A program made the position numbers and the translations under genes. A stretch of DNA of 64,000 nucleotides from Algoriphagus chordae (GTDB lineage Bacteria > Bacteroidota > Bacteroidia > Cytophagales > Cyclobacteriaceae): NCBI RefSeq assembly GCF_003254055.1, contig NZ_QKZT01000006.1, forward strand, positions 1-64,000, written 5' to 3'. Shown piece after piece: positions 54,775 through 62,507 of this stretch. Each line of letters begins with the position of its first letter. Position 1 is the stretch's first letter. The notes beneath the pieces were generated by a model. The model was not told where the DNA came from. It saw only the letters and a program-made list of their open reading frames with translations, and did not search any database.

Positions 54775-55818
54775 ATGTATAAAATGGAAGCTTTAGCCTC
54801 GTTTAAGAGAGAGATTTCTTCACCCAAAAAAATACTCATCACCACTCACGTCAAACCCGATGCCGATGCATTGGGTTCTTCCTTGGGAATGGCTAACTAC
54901 CTGATCAAGAAAGGACATGAGGTCACTGTGGTGACTCCATCGGATTATCCTTCATTTCTCAATTGGATGAAAGGCAATGATACTGTGCTGGATTTCAGTA
55001 ATCCTACGCAGACTAAATTGGCCACCCAAAAGTTAAATGAAGCAGATATTATTTTCTGTTTGGACTTCTCTGTCTTAAATAGGGTAAATGAACTAGGCGA
55101 AATGATCCGCAATTCGGATGCATTCGTAGTCAATATAGATCATCACCAGGATCCTGAGGATTTTGCTGATTTTCGTGTTTGGAGTACTGAAGCCGCAGCT
55201 ACCTGTGAATTGGTCTATGAATTGATCGTGCAGCTAGGTGATGAAGAGCTTCTAGACAAAGATATCGCAGAATGTCTTTATGCTGGTATTATGACTGATA
55301 CTGGTGGATTCAGACATCCCAATACTACCAAGAATGTCCATCTCGTGGTGGCGGAATTATTGGATTTAGGAGCTGATACTTCGCAGATTGCCAATTGGAT
55401 CTATGATTCCAATTCAGTCAATAGATTGAAATTTATCGGTTTTGCTATTAGTCGCCGCCTGGTGGTTCATGAGGACCTCCATATGGCATACTTTGCGATC
55501 AGCAAAAAAGATCTTAAAAAATATCAAAGCCGTACTGGCGATACAGAAGGTTTAGTCAATTATGCATTATCTTTGGACGGGATAAAGCTGGCAGCCTTGT
55601 TTTCGGAACGCGAAGATGGTGTCAAAATATCTTTCAGATCATCCAGTGAGGTAGCTGTCAATAAATTTGCGACAGAATATTTCGACGGAGGAGGACACAA
55701 AAATGCCTCTGGAGGCAAGTCCTCGATGAGTCTAAAAGATACAGTGGAGCGATTCGAGTCTTTGGTAGAAGAGCACCAAGATGATTTATTCCGCGTTGTT
55801 CCTGTTACAGCAGATTGA
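54775..55818 (+). CDS. nrnA: DHH-family phosphoesterase, NrnA-like (oligoribonuclease/pAp phosphatase)
   Basis: This 347-residue protein has DHH motifs: THVKPDADALGSSLG, IIFCLDFS, NIDHHQDPEDF, and MTDTGGFRHPN. The DHHA1 domain follows with GGGHKNASGGK. Family members degrade short oligoribonucleotides and dephosphorylate pAp. The start is the ATG at 54775; an in-frame ATG three codons later is possible. It precedes the FKBP gene, a neighbourhood seen with gldI in gliding Bacteroidota. ndk is divergent. Confidence 0.92.
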   Translation: MYKMEALASFKREISSPKKILITTHVKPDADALGSSLGMANYLIKKGHEVTVVTPSDYPSFLNWMKGNDTVLDFSNPTQTKLATQKLNEADIIFCLDFSVLNRVNELGEMIRNSDAFVVNIDHHQDPEDFADFRVWSTEAAATCELVYELIVQLGDEELLDKDIAECLYAGIMTDTGGFRHPNTTKNVHLVVAELLDLGADTSQIANWIYDSNSVNRLKFIGFAISRRLVVHEDLHMAYFAISKKDLKKYQSRTGDTEGLVNYALSLDGIKLAALFSEREDGVKISFRSSSEVAVNKFATEYFDGGGHKNASGGKSSMSLKDTVERFESLVEEHQDDLFRVVPVTAD

Positions 55819-55865
55819 TTGGCCTGAAAGCCCTCTTTATTACCTTGAAAAATCACTTATTCTTT

Positions 55866-56792
55866 ATGAAAAATTCAAAAAGCCTATTGGCAATCCTTGC
55901 TCTCGTGCTGGGCGCAAGCATCTTGACTTCATGTAAAAAAACTAAAGTCACTGAAAAAGACGGTATCGAATATACCTATGTAAAAGAAGGTAATGAAAAA
56001 GCTCCGAATGGTGAGTTTTTACTTTACAACTTTGAAGTATTGACTGGATCTGATTCAGTGCTGATCTCTACCTCAGACAATCCTTACCCAGGTTATATGC
56101 AAGTAAATGATTCTATGCAAATTAGAACTGGTATGGATGAGATTTTCCTAGGCTTGCGCAAAGGAGATAGTATTGCTTTTGAATCAACTGTGAAAACAAT
56201 ATTTGGTGAAAATGCACCTCCATTCTTGAAGGAAGATGACGTCATCAAAATCAGATTGGGCGCGTTTGAAATCATGAACGAAGAAGCTATTCAAGCCTAT
56301 TTCGACAAAGTAATGGCTGCTGAAGAAGTGAAACAATCAGAAAGAGCCGCTGAAAGAATTTTAGAGGAAGACAAGATCATCCAGGATTATATCAATGAAA
56401 AAGGCCTAAAGGCTGAAAAGACCGAAAGTGGACTCTATTATGTGATCGAAGAAGAAGGCACAGGCGATCCAGTAACTCCTGGTACTACTATGCTAGTGGA
56501 CTATGCAGGATACCTAATCGACGGTACCTTGTTTGACACATCTATGGAAAACATAGCTAGAGAAAATGATATTTTCAACGAAAACAGACCAGCTTATGAG
56601 CCACTTCCAGTGTCAGTAGGAATGGGACAAGTTATTCCTGGATGGGATGAAGGTTTACTTTTATTGAAAAAAGGATCTAAGGGTAAGTTTATTATTCCTT
56701 CTCCTTTAGGCTATGGTGAGAATGCGATGGGAGCGATGATTCCTGCTAATTCCATCCTTGTTTTTGATGTAGATGTAGCGGATGTACAGTAA
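55866..56792 (+). CDS. FKBP-type peptidyl-prolyl isomerase lipoprotein, GldI-like
   Basis: The protein has 308 residues from the ATG at 55866; the longer frame from 55815 lacks the lipobox at the right place and overlaps nrnA. Lipobox LTSC has Cys23. The N-terminal half is a degenerate FKBP-like domain (RTGMDEIFLGLRKGDSI), then a helical linker, and the C-terminal FKBP domain is typical: GTTMLVDYAGYLIDGTLFDTS, VIPGWDEGLLLLKKGSKGKFIIPSPLGYG and NSILVFDVDV. GldI supports gliding in Flavobacterium; the synteny with nrnA supports this assignment. It folds secreted proteins in the periplasm. Confidence 0.85.
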   Translation: MKNSKSLLAILALVLGASILTSCKKTKVTEKDGIEYTYVKEGNEKAPNGEFLLYNFEVLTGSDSVLISTSDNPYPGYMQVNDSMQIRTGMDEIFLGLRKGDSIAFESTVKTIFGENAPPFLKEDDVIKIRLGAFEIMNEEAIQAYFDKVMAAEEVKQSERAAERILEEDKIIQDYINEKGLKAEKTESGLYYVIEEEGTGDPVTPGTTMLVDYAGYLIDGTLFDTSMENIARENDIFNENRPAYEPLPVSVGMGQVIPGWDEGLLLLKKGSKGKFIIPSPLGYGENAMGAMIPANSILVFDVDVADVQ

Positions 56793-56840
56793 TTCTCGTA
56801 CTGAAGGTATAACTAGTAAACAATTACAAAACCAACTACA

Positions 56841-57395
56841 ATGAAAATTAGAATAATTGCCATTTTGAGCCTGCTTGCAGGGAGTTTCGCTTTAGCATCT
56901 TGTATTGATGACGAGGCAACAAATGAAGTGATACTTGCCAATGATAAGGCTGCTATTAAAACTTATCTAGATACTACCTCTATTATTAATGTAAAGGAAC
57001 TTCATGATGCTGCTTCAGGATTGAGTATAATTTGGCAAGAAACAGCGCCAAGTGATACCATTGAAACATTTTATGTAGGTGATTCTGTCGTTGTAAATTA
57101 TACAGGTAAATTTCTGTCTGATCAGGTATTCGAAACAACAATTGAATCTGTTGCAAAGGCGAATGATATCTATAATAGCAATTTTAAATATCAACCAGTT
57201 AAGTTTATGCTGGGAGGTGTTATTTATGGTTTTCAATATGCTATTTCGCAAATGGAGATAGGTGAGAAGGTCACCGTATTTGTGCCTTCTGAATACGCTT
57301 ACGGTAGAAGTTCAGATGGACCCGGAGGCCCAAATACACCGCTTATTTTTGAACTAGAGCTTTTGGAAGTCATTCCAATAAAAAGAGAACCATAA
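56841..57395 (+). CDS. FKBP-type peptidyl-prolyl isomerase lipoprotein, second of three
   Basis: This 184-residue lipoprotein has Cys21 in LASC. A single FKBP-like domain covers about 60-180: SVVVNYTGKFLSDQVFETT, a shortened flap, QMEIGEKVTVFVPSEYAYG and PLIFELELLEV. The active-site aromatic residues are partly changed (VIYGFQYA where VIPGW is usual), so isomerase activity may be weak. It lies 48 bp after the first FKBP gene in the same operon. Confidence 0.82.
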   Translation: MKIRIIAILSLLAGSFALASCIDDEATNEVILANDKAAIKTYLDTTSIINVKELHDAASGLSIIWQETAPSDTIETFYVGDSVVVNYTGKFLSDQVFETTIESVAKANDIYNSNFKYQPVKFMLGGVIYGFQYAISQMEIGEKVTVFVPSEYAYGRSSDGPGGPNTPLIFELELLEVIPIKREP

Positions 57396-57396
57396 T

Positions 57397-57963
57397 ATGA
57401 TTTTACAACGAGCAAGCATTTTCTTCTTTTTGGTACTATCGATTGCATTTGTAAGCTGCGATGCAAAAAACCCTTATGATACAGGGCCTGCATACGATGT
57501 GGAGGGACATCTGGCAACAGATAGCCTATTGATCGTGGATTACCTTGCGACGGCTGAGATTGATAGCCTTTATCGCATTTACGATCCTAGTGGAGTAGTC
57601 ATCATCGTACAAGAAGAAGGTGTAGGCTCACGCCCGAAAAGTGGAAACGCAATCTATACCAATTACATCGGTTCCTTGATGAGTGATGGATCTGTATTTG
57701 ACACGAATATTGAGCAGGTGGCTAGAGATAATGATCTCTACGTAGAAGGATCAGATTATGATATTTTGAGATTTGGACTTTTTAGTACCGGTTCAGATCG
57801 AGTAATTGATGGTTGGAATATTGGTTTTAGTCGACTTAGGTCTGGCTCTAAAGCTCAACTGATCATTCCGTCGACATGGGGCTATCGAGATGCTTCAAAC
57901 AATAGCAGAATTCCACCTAATTCCGTATTAATATTCGAAGTAGAGTTCAAAGGAATGGACTAA
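57397..57963 (+). CDS. FKBP-type peptidyl-prolyl isomerase lipoprotein, third of three
   Basis: This 188-residue lipoprotein has Cys21 in FVSC. The FKBP domain (about 75-185) includes AIYTNYIGSLMSDGSVFDTN, VIDGWNIGFSRLRSGSKAQ with a changed VIPGW-like motif, and NSVLIFEVEF. It starts one base after the previous gene ends and closes the operon at a strong terminator. Three FKBP lipoproteins in tandem suggest a specialised periplasmic folding set, perhaps for gliding or secretion proteins (inference). Confidence 0.83.
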   Translation: MILQRASIFFFLVLSIAFVSCDAKNPYDTGPAYDVEGHLATDSLLIVDYLATAEIDSLYRIYDPSGVVIIVQEEGVGSRPKSGNAIYTNYIGSLMSDGSVFDTNIEQVARDNDLYVEGSDYDILRFGLFSTGSDRVIDGWNIGFSRLRSGSKAQLIIPSTWGYRDASNNSRIPPNSVLIFEVEFKGMD

Positions 57964-57971
57964 AATAGATA

Positions 57972-57996
57972 AGAGGGCTTCGGCCCTCTTTTTTTA
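57972..57996 (+). terminator. Rho-independent terminator of the FKBP operon
   Basis: The arms AGAGGGC and GCCCTCT close a TTCG tetraloop, followed by a T run. Confidence 0.92.
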
Positions 57997-58102
57997 TGCC
58001 CAGTACAAGATTTTTCTTGTTTGATCCTAGTGTGGATGATTTTTTCAGTGGAGGATAATGCATCCTTCCCAACACAGCCAGCATTCAATCTTAACCAGTT
58101 AA

Positions 58103-58417
58103 TTACCCAACCAATTGCTGAGATTTACTTTCTGTTTGAATTCTTTTACCCAACCAGCCTAATACAAAAAAACTTACTAAAAAGGCAATAGCAGCTATGG
58201 ATAACATGAGCAGTTGCCAAAAGAATGGCGTCGTGTCTAGCTGAAATTCGCCGAAAGCAGATTGAATTTCCCTTTCCCAATCCTCAAAAATCCCGAGTGA
58301 TGCTAGGTAGGCTATATAAATTAATACAGCTACCATCGCTGCTGAGAAGAACATTCCTATACGGATAAATACTTTAGCAATCTGATAGCTTGGATCGAGA
58401 GAAAATGAATTGCTCAT
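58103..58417 (-). CDS. Small two-helix membrane protein
   Basis: The protein has 104 residues from the ATG at 58415-58417; an upstream ATG adds 16 residues with no clear benefit. Two hydrophobic segments (about 18-42 and 63-90, MLSIAAIAFLVSFFVLGWL) are separated by a polar loop with aromatic residues. No family was recognised. It is convergent with the FKBP operon and stands alone. Function is unknown. Confidence 0.6.
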   Translation of the reverse strand: MSNSFSLDPSYQIAKVFIRIGMFFSAAMVAVLIYIAYLASLGIFEDWEREIQSAFGEFQLDTTPFFWQLLMLSIAAIAFLVSFFVLGWLGKRIQTESKSQQLVG

Positions 58418-58568
58418 AAGTGAAAAGTTTTTTATAAAAATGGTTTTCAAATTACTGTTAACCAATTATTTAACGTTAAATACTTTTAAAAGTATCTCGA
58501 GGATCCTTTTTTTTCTTTCAGTTAACAACAGTTTGAATTGAAATCTATTGTCTTTTCAATCGAAAGTC

Positions 58569-58625
58569 CAGCTTCTGTAGAAGCAGGACAACGGGAGAAC
58601 TCAGCTTCTGGAGAAGCAGGACAAC
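58569..58625. repeat. Two 24-bp hairpin repeats 33 bp apart
   Basis: Copies are at 58569-58592 and 58602-58625, differing by one base. Each contains the perfect hairpin GCTTCT/AGAAGC with a 2-nt loop, then AGGACAAC. They lie between the small membrane protein gene and the rplS terminator. Confidence 0.75.
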
Positions 58626-58655
58626 CTGGATGTGTTGTACTTTCTGAAGGGCATA

Positions 58656-58685
58656 AAAAAAGGAACCCATTGCTGGATTCCTTTT
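58656..58685 (-). terminator. Terminator of the rpsP-rimM-trmD-rplS operon
   Basis: On the minus strand the arms AAAGGAATCC and GGGTTCCTTT pair with one mismatch and are followed by a T run, about 20 bp after the rplS stop. Confidence 0.8.
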
Positions 58686-58706
58686 TGATTTCAATCGTGT
58701 GAAATC

Positions 58707-59072
58707 TTACTTTCTCACTCTGATTTTTTCCTTGATACGTGCAGCTTTACCCTGACGTCCTCTTAGGTAGAATAGACGAGCTCTTCTTACTTTACCTTGT
58801 CTCAATAGCTCGATTTTCTCGATTGCTGGGGAGATGATAGGGAAGATTCTTTCTACACCGATACCATTAGATATTTTTCTTACAGTGAAAGTCTCACCGT
58901 TAGAGTTAGGGTTTCTACGCTGGATCACAGTTCCTTGGAACTGCTGGATACGCTCTTTGCTACCTTCAGTAATACGTACGTGTACGTTGATGGTATCGCC
59001 AGCTTTGAAAGAAGGGAATTTAGCTCTTACCTCGCTGTATTCCGCCTCTACTATTTTCATTAAATCGCTCAT
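58707..59072 (-). CDS. rplS: Large ribosomal subunit protein bL19
   Basis: This 121-residue protein is bL19 of the 50S subunit. [22 protein letters not shown] and the basic C-terminal [19 protein letters not shown] are the family signatures. It is the last gene of rpsP-rimM-trmD-rplS, 49 bp after trmD. The order is conserved in bacteria. Confidence 0.97.
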   Translation of the reverse strand: MSDLMKIVEAEYSEVRAKFPSFKAGDTINVHVRITEGSKERIQQFQGTVIQRRNPNSNGETFTVRKISNGIGVERIFPIISPAIEKIELLRQGKVRRARLFYLRGRQGKAARIKEKIRVRK

Positions 59073-59121
59073 AGCTTTATGTTTTTATGCTTTCGCTGTT
59101 TGCCAACGCGTGGCTTATTAA

Positions 59122-59838
59122 TTATTTCTTATAAGATTCTGCATCGCTTTCCCCAGTTTGCTTGTCACTGAGCAAGTCAGGTCTTCTCTCTTGGGTTCGG
59201 CGAACCGATGCTTCAAATCTCCATTCGTTTATCTTGGCTTCATGTCCTGATAGCAATACTTCCGGCACTTTCATCCCATCATAATCGGCGGGGCGTGTGT
59301 ACACTGGCGGTGCTAGTAGTCCATCCTGGAAAGAGTCTGTCAAAGCTGAGGTTTCATCATTCAATACTCCTGGAATCAGGCGAATCAAAGCGTCAGCTAC
59401 TACCGCTGCTGCCAGTTCTCCTCCAGAAAGCACATAGTCACCAATACTGATTTCTTTGGTGATGAATCGCTCTCTTACTCGCTCGTCTACTCCCTTGTAA
59501 TGACCACAAAGGATCAGCAGGTTTTGGTTAAGCGAAAGTGCATTTGCCATGGGTTGGTCGAATCTTTCTCCATCGGGTGTCATGTAGATGATTTCATCGT
59601 ATGTACGTTCCTTTTGAAGTGCTTCTATACATCGAGCGATAGGCTCAATGGACATTACCATCCCAGCTCCCCCTCCAAAAGCGTAGTCATCGACTTGCTT
59701 CTGTTTGCTTGTTGAGTAATCCCGTAGATTAATCACGCGAATACTGGCTAGTCCTTTGTCCTCCGCTCTTTTCAGAATGGAGTGTGCAAATGGCCCTTCC
59801 AATAATCCCGGTACTACAGTGATAATATCAATGTGCAT
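59122..59838 (-). CDS. trmD: tRNA (guanine37-N1)-methyltransferase TrmD
   Basis: This 238-residue SPOUT methyltransferase makes m1G37 in tRNA. It has the family start [42 protein letters not shown], and the knot motif [13 protein letters not shown]. The C-terminal helical domain is complete. It begins 3 bp after rimM ends. Confidence 0.97.
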   Translation of the reverse strand: MHIDIITVVPGLLEGPFAHSILKRAEDKGLASIRVINLRDYSTSKQKQVDDYAFGGGAGMVMSIEPIARCIEALQKERTYDEIIYMTPDGERFDQPMANALSLNQNLLILCGHYKGVDERVRERFITKEISIGDYVLSGGELAAAVVADALIRLIPGVLNDETSALTDSFQDGLLAPPVYTRPADYDGMKVPEVLLSGHEAKINEWRFEASVRRTQERRPDLLSDKQTGESDAESYKK

Positions 59839-59841
59839 GGG

Positions 59842-60372
59842 TTAGTCTTCCAGATAAATTTCAAGTAAACCTTCGGGTAATCGGCAGTAAACTTTTTTAG
59901 CTGCCTTGTCCACCTTTTGGATAATTCCGTCCTGCATAGGTATGAGAACTTCTTTTTCCTTGTGTGTTACTCCGAGGAGATTCTGTGTCTCCAGATCATA
60001 GACGATCTGAATAGGTCCGATCAGGCCCTCAGTCTCATCAAAGACTTCGAATCCGATCAACTCATGGAAGAAATACTGATCATCTTTCAGTTCGGGTAGC
60101 GCTGTCAAGGGAAGATAAACTCCCAATCCAACCAAATCTTCTACCTGATCCAGCGAGTTCAAATCCTCAAACTTTGCTAATGCTTTATTTCCAGGTTGGA
60201 GTACAAAGTGCTCCAGGAAAAACGGCACCAGCCGGGATTTTTGCTCTAAGAATAAGTGCTCTAGTGTCTCATAATCCTCAGGATAATCGACATCCAGCAC
60301 TATCATTACTTCTCCACGAAGTCCATGAACTTTAGACACGTAGCCTAATTGAAAGCTTTGGTCTTTATTCAT
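59842..60372 (-). CDS. rimM: Ribosome maturation factor RimM
   Basis: This 176-residue protein has an N-terminal RimM domain (QLGYVSKVHGLRGEVMIV) and a PRC-barrel (YFFHELIGFEVFDETEGLIG to VLIPMQDGIIQKVD). It helps 16S rRNA head assembly, binding uS19. It starts 11 bp after rpsP. Confidence 0.95.
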   Translation of the reverse strand: MNKDQSFQLGYVSKVHGLRGEVMIVLDVDYPEDYETLEHLFLEQKSRLVPFFLEHFVLQPGNKALAKFEDLNSLDQVEDLVGLGVYLPLTALPELKDDQYFFHELIGFEVFDETEGLIGPIQIVYDLETQNLLGVTHKEKEVLIPMQDGIIQKVDKAAKKVYCRLPEGLLEIYLED

Positions 60373-60383
60373 GGGGATTTATA

Positions 60384-61064
60384 TTAAGCTTTTGCTTCGT
60401 CTTCGCCAGCTTTTGGAGCTTTCTCTTCAGCAGGAGCTTTAGCCTCAGCAGCTTCTTCTTTAGCTACAGGAGCCTCAGGTTCAGCAGCAGGAGTTTCTTC
60501 TACTACAGGAGCCTCAGCTACAGGAGCTTCTTCAGCAACAACTTCCTCTTCTACTACAGGAGCAGGGTTGTTTGCAGCTTCAGCAGCAGCTAGAAGAGCT
60601 TTTTGCTCATCTTCTCTTGCTTTGATAGCGTCAAGTCTCGCTTGGTTCTTAGCAGTCTCAGCATCCATTGCTTTCTTACGGATATCCGCTTTAGCAGCAG
60701 AGATACCTTCAGCCTTACCAGCAATCTTAGTATCTTTTTCAGTTGACCATGCTTCGAATTTCGCGTCTGCTTGTTCTTGCGTGATTGCACCTTTCAATAC
60801 ACCAATCTGAAGGTGTTTTTTCAGCATTACACCTCTGTAAGAAAGCATAGCTTTCACAGTGTCTGTTGGCTGAGCCCCGTTCAACAACCATTTAAGAGCG
60901 CGCTCATTGTTGATGTTGATAGAAGCAGGATTTGTGTTTGGGTTATAAGACCCAATTTTTTCGATGAAGCGTCCATCACGTGGAGCTCTTGCATCAGCTA
61001 CAACCACGTCGTAGATAGCTAATTTTCTTCTACCTCTTCGTGCTAATCTGATTTTTACTGACAT
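60384..61064 (-). CDS. rpsP: Small ribosomal subunit protein bS16 with long C-terminal extension
   Basis: This 226-residue bS16 has the canonical domain in the first about 85 residues ([48 protein letters not shown]). The remaining about 140 residues are a charged helical segment and then a low-complexity Ala/Glu/Pro/Val tail with repeated APVVEE-like blocks. Extended bS16 is common in Bacteroidota; the tail's role is unknown. A hairpin (61089-61107) and a -7 box precede the gene. Confidence 0.95.
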   Translation of the reverse strand: MSVKIRLARRGRRKLAIYDVVVADARAPRDGRFIEKIGSYNPNTNPASININNERALKWLLNGAQPTDTVKAMLSYRGVMLKKHLQIGVLKGAITQEQADAKFEAWSTEKDTKIAGKAEGISAAKADIRKKAMDAETAKNQARLDAIKAREDEQKALLAAAEAANNPAPVVEEEVVAEEAPVAEAPVVEETPAAEPEAPVAKEEAAEAKAPAEEKAPKAGEDEAKA

Positions 61065-61088
61065 AAATTTTGTATGTATTTAGTGAGT

Positions 61089-61107
61089 GGATGGAACCCG
61101 TCCATCC
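61089..61107 (-). promoter_or_regulatory. Hairpin in the rpsP leader
   Basis: GGATGG and CCATCC are perfect 6-bp arms with a 7-nt loop, 25 bp before the rpsP start and inside its expected 5' untranslated region. It may regulate translation of the ribosomal operon. Confidence 0.45.
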
Positions 61108-61120
61108 TAATTTTGGAGTG

Positions 61121-61128
61121 CAAAGATA
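61121..61128 (-). promoter_or_regulatory. Putative -7 box of the rpsP operon
   Basis: TATCTTTG on the minus strand is an exact TAnnTTTG match. It gives a leader of about 50 nt that includes the hairpin at 61089-61107. Confidence 0.6.
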
Positions 61129-61285
61129 GTGTAAATCCTTGTAAAGCCATAAGTTGACTAAAGAATATTTGCCTGAAAGCGAGCTTTTCTTATATCTTGC
61201 AGCTCTGGTTCTGTTGCAGTTAACTTGCTTCAGACTTAAAGCGTTCATTGGCAAGCGTAAAGCTTACTATTTCGTATGATTAAAT

Positions 61286-61357
61286 GGCCCCGTAGTTCAA
61301 TGGATAGAACAAGCGTTTCCTAAACGCTAGATCTAAGTTCGATTCTTAGCGGGGCTA
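61286..61357 (+). tRNA. tRNA-Arg (anticodon CCT)
   Basis: The 72-nt sequence folds into a cloverleaf. The acceptor GGCCCCG pairs with CGGGGCT (one G-T pair), the D stem GTTC with GAAC, the anticodon stem AGCGT with ACGCT around loop TTCCTAA (anticodon CCT, reading AGG), the variable loop is AGAT, and the T stem CTAAG pairs with CTTAG. The discriminator is A and CCA is not encoded. Accessory genes begin to its right. Confidence 0.93.
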
Positions 61358-61585
61358 CTTCGGAGGATAAGGAGAACAAGGCCACTTTTATTGCTTTGGT
61401 TTCAAGCAACAGTTTCTCCTGATATAAGGTGGTCTGATTTTCCGCTTAGTTTCGTACTACAAGAGGGAAAAGCTATCCAGGATATGTTAAAATTTATAAT
61501 TGAGGCCACATCGGTCTTCCTACTGGATAAGCAAAGAATCTAAGTGGACTGGCATCATTACGGATAATCACATTTTAAAAATTAG

Positions 61586-61593
61586 TATCTTTG
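61586..61593 (+). promoter_or_regulatory. -7 box directly before the small TA-like ORF
   Basis: TATCTTTG matches TAnnTTTG exactly and ends only 4 bp before the ATG at 61598. Transcription would start at or next to the start codon, suggesting a leaderless message. Confidence 0.5.
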
Positions 61594-61597
61594 AAAT

Positions 61598-61759
61598 ATG
61601 AGTACAAAAAAAGATAAGCTTACTGAGCAGATTGAAGATTTGACTAAAAAAATGAAAAGTCAGATGCCGCGCATTAAAAGGGAGATCCGCATATATGAGC
61701 AGAAAGCAGCCATGGGTAAGCTAACAAAGAATCCCAAGCTGTCCCCCCAGTTTAACTAA
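61598..61759 (+). CDS. Candidate antitoxin-like small protein, 53 residues
   Basis: This small ORF encodes a highly charged, mostly helical protein: MSTKKDKLTEQIEDLTKKMK, then many Lys/Arg residues, ending LSPQFN. It has no recognised family. It ends 2 bp before the zeta-toxin-like kinase gene, so the two are one operon. A perfect -7 box sits immediately upstream. The pattern (short charged protein followed by a toxin-family kinase) fits an antitoxin, but it is much shorter than the known epsilon (about 90 residues) or PezA antitoxins, so the role is inference. Confidence 0.65.
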   Translation: MSTKKDKLTEQIEDLTKKMKSQMPRIKREIRIYEQKAAMGKLTKNPKLSPQFN

Positions 61760-61761
61760 AA

Positions 61762-62373
61762 ATGGAAAAAAACCAGCTTTTGGTTATCGCAGGATGCAAT
61801 GGAGCTGGTAAATCTTCTTATTCAGGCATCCTATCTCCTAAAGGAATAGATGTTTTTGATTATGATAAGAATTTCCTCAAAATCTATTCCTCGATAATTC
61901 CTACAGACTTTCAGGATCAGATGGCACACGGAATGACATTCCAAAAGCTTGAGACGCAAATCGATCAGGCTATTCAAACCCAAATGTCTTTTGCCTACGA
62001 AACCAACTTCAATTCTGATCCTTTGCACTGGCCATTAATATTTAGAGCTAAGGGGTATGCGATTAGCATGATTTATTTCTGTTTGAATTCAGTAGAAGAA
62101 GCCAAAAAAAGAGTGGCTATCAGAGTTGAGAATGGGGGGCATTTTGTGCCTGACTATGAAATAGTTAATCGGTTTAATGCAGGTTATAGTAATTTGGATG
62201 AGTATTTTGGTTTTTTTGATACCGTCCATTTATTCAATAGCTCTACTTATGGAATGGCTCCCTATTATTGTTTGACATTCCAACATGGCGATCTGGTCAA
62301 AAAAGCTGATCTGCCCCATTTTTTAAAGAATTTAACCCCTAAACTTTATAAACTGGCGATTAATTACAAGTGA
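61762..62373 (+). CDS. Zeta-toxin-family P-loop kinase
   Basis: This 203-residue P-loop protein begins LLVIAGCNGAGKSSYSG (Walker A, Lys17) as in zeta/PezT toxins and related AAA-like kinases, followed by FDYDKNF, SFAYETNFNS (in the region of the zeta substrate-binding ETN-like strand) and RVENGGHFVPDYEIVNRF (an Arg-rich lid). Zeta toxins phosphorylate UDP-GlcNAc and block wall synthesis. It lies 2 bp after a small charged ORF and upstream of a TOTE primase-helicase, in a putative defence island. The assignment as a toxin is inferred from family. Confidence 0.8.
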   Translation: MEKNQLLVIAGCNGAGKSSYSGILSPKGIDVFDYDKNFLKIYSSIIPTDFQDQMAHGMTFQKLETQIDQAIQTQMSFAYETNFNSDPLHWPLIFRAKGYAISMIYFCLNSVEEAKKRVAIRVENGGHFVPDYEIVNRFNAGYSNLDEYFGFFDTVHLFNSSTYGMAPYYCLTFQHGDLVKKADLPHFLKNLTPKLYKLAINYK

Positions 62374-62507
62374 TTGGTAGTGTTCTGGTTGATGTACAGC
62401 TTCATTTAAGTAATGGAAAAATCGCAGGCTACCTATTTATAAATAAAGTTAGAAAATGCAATTTAGGATAAGGGATAAAAAGATTCAGGATAGATATTGA
62501 TTGTGAA

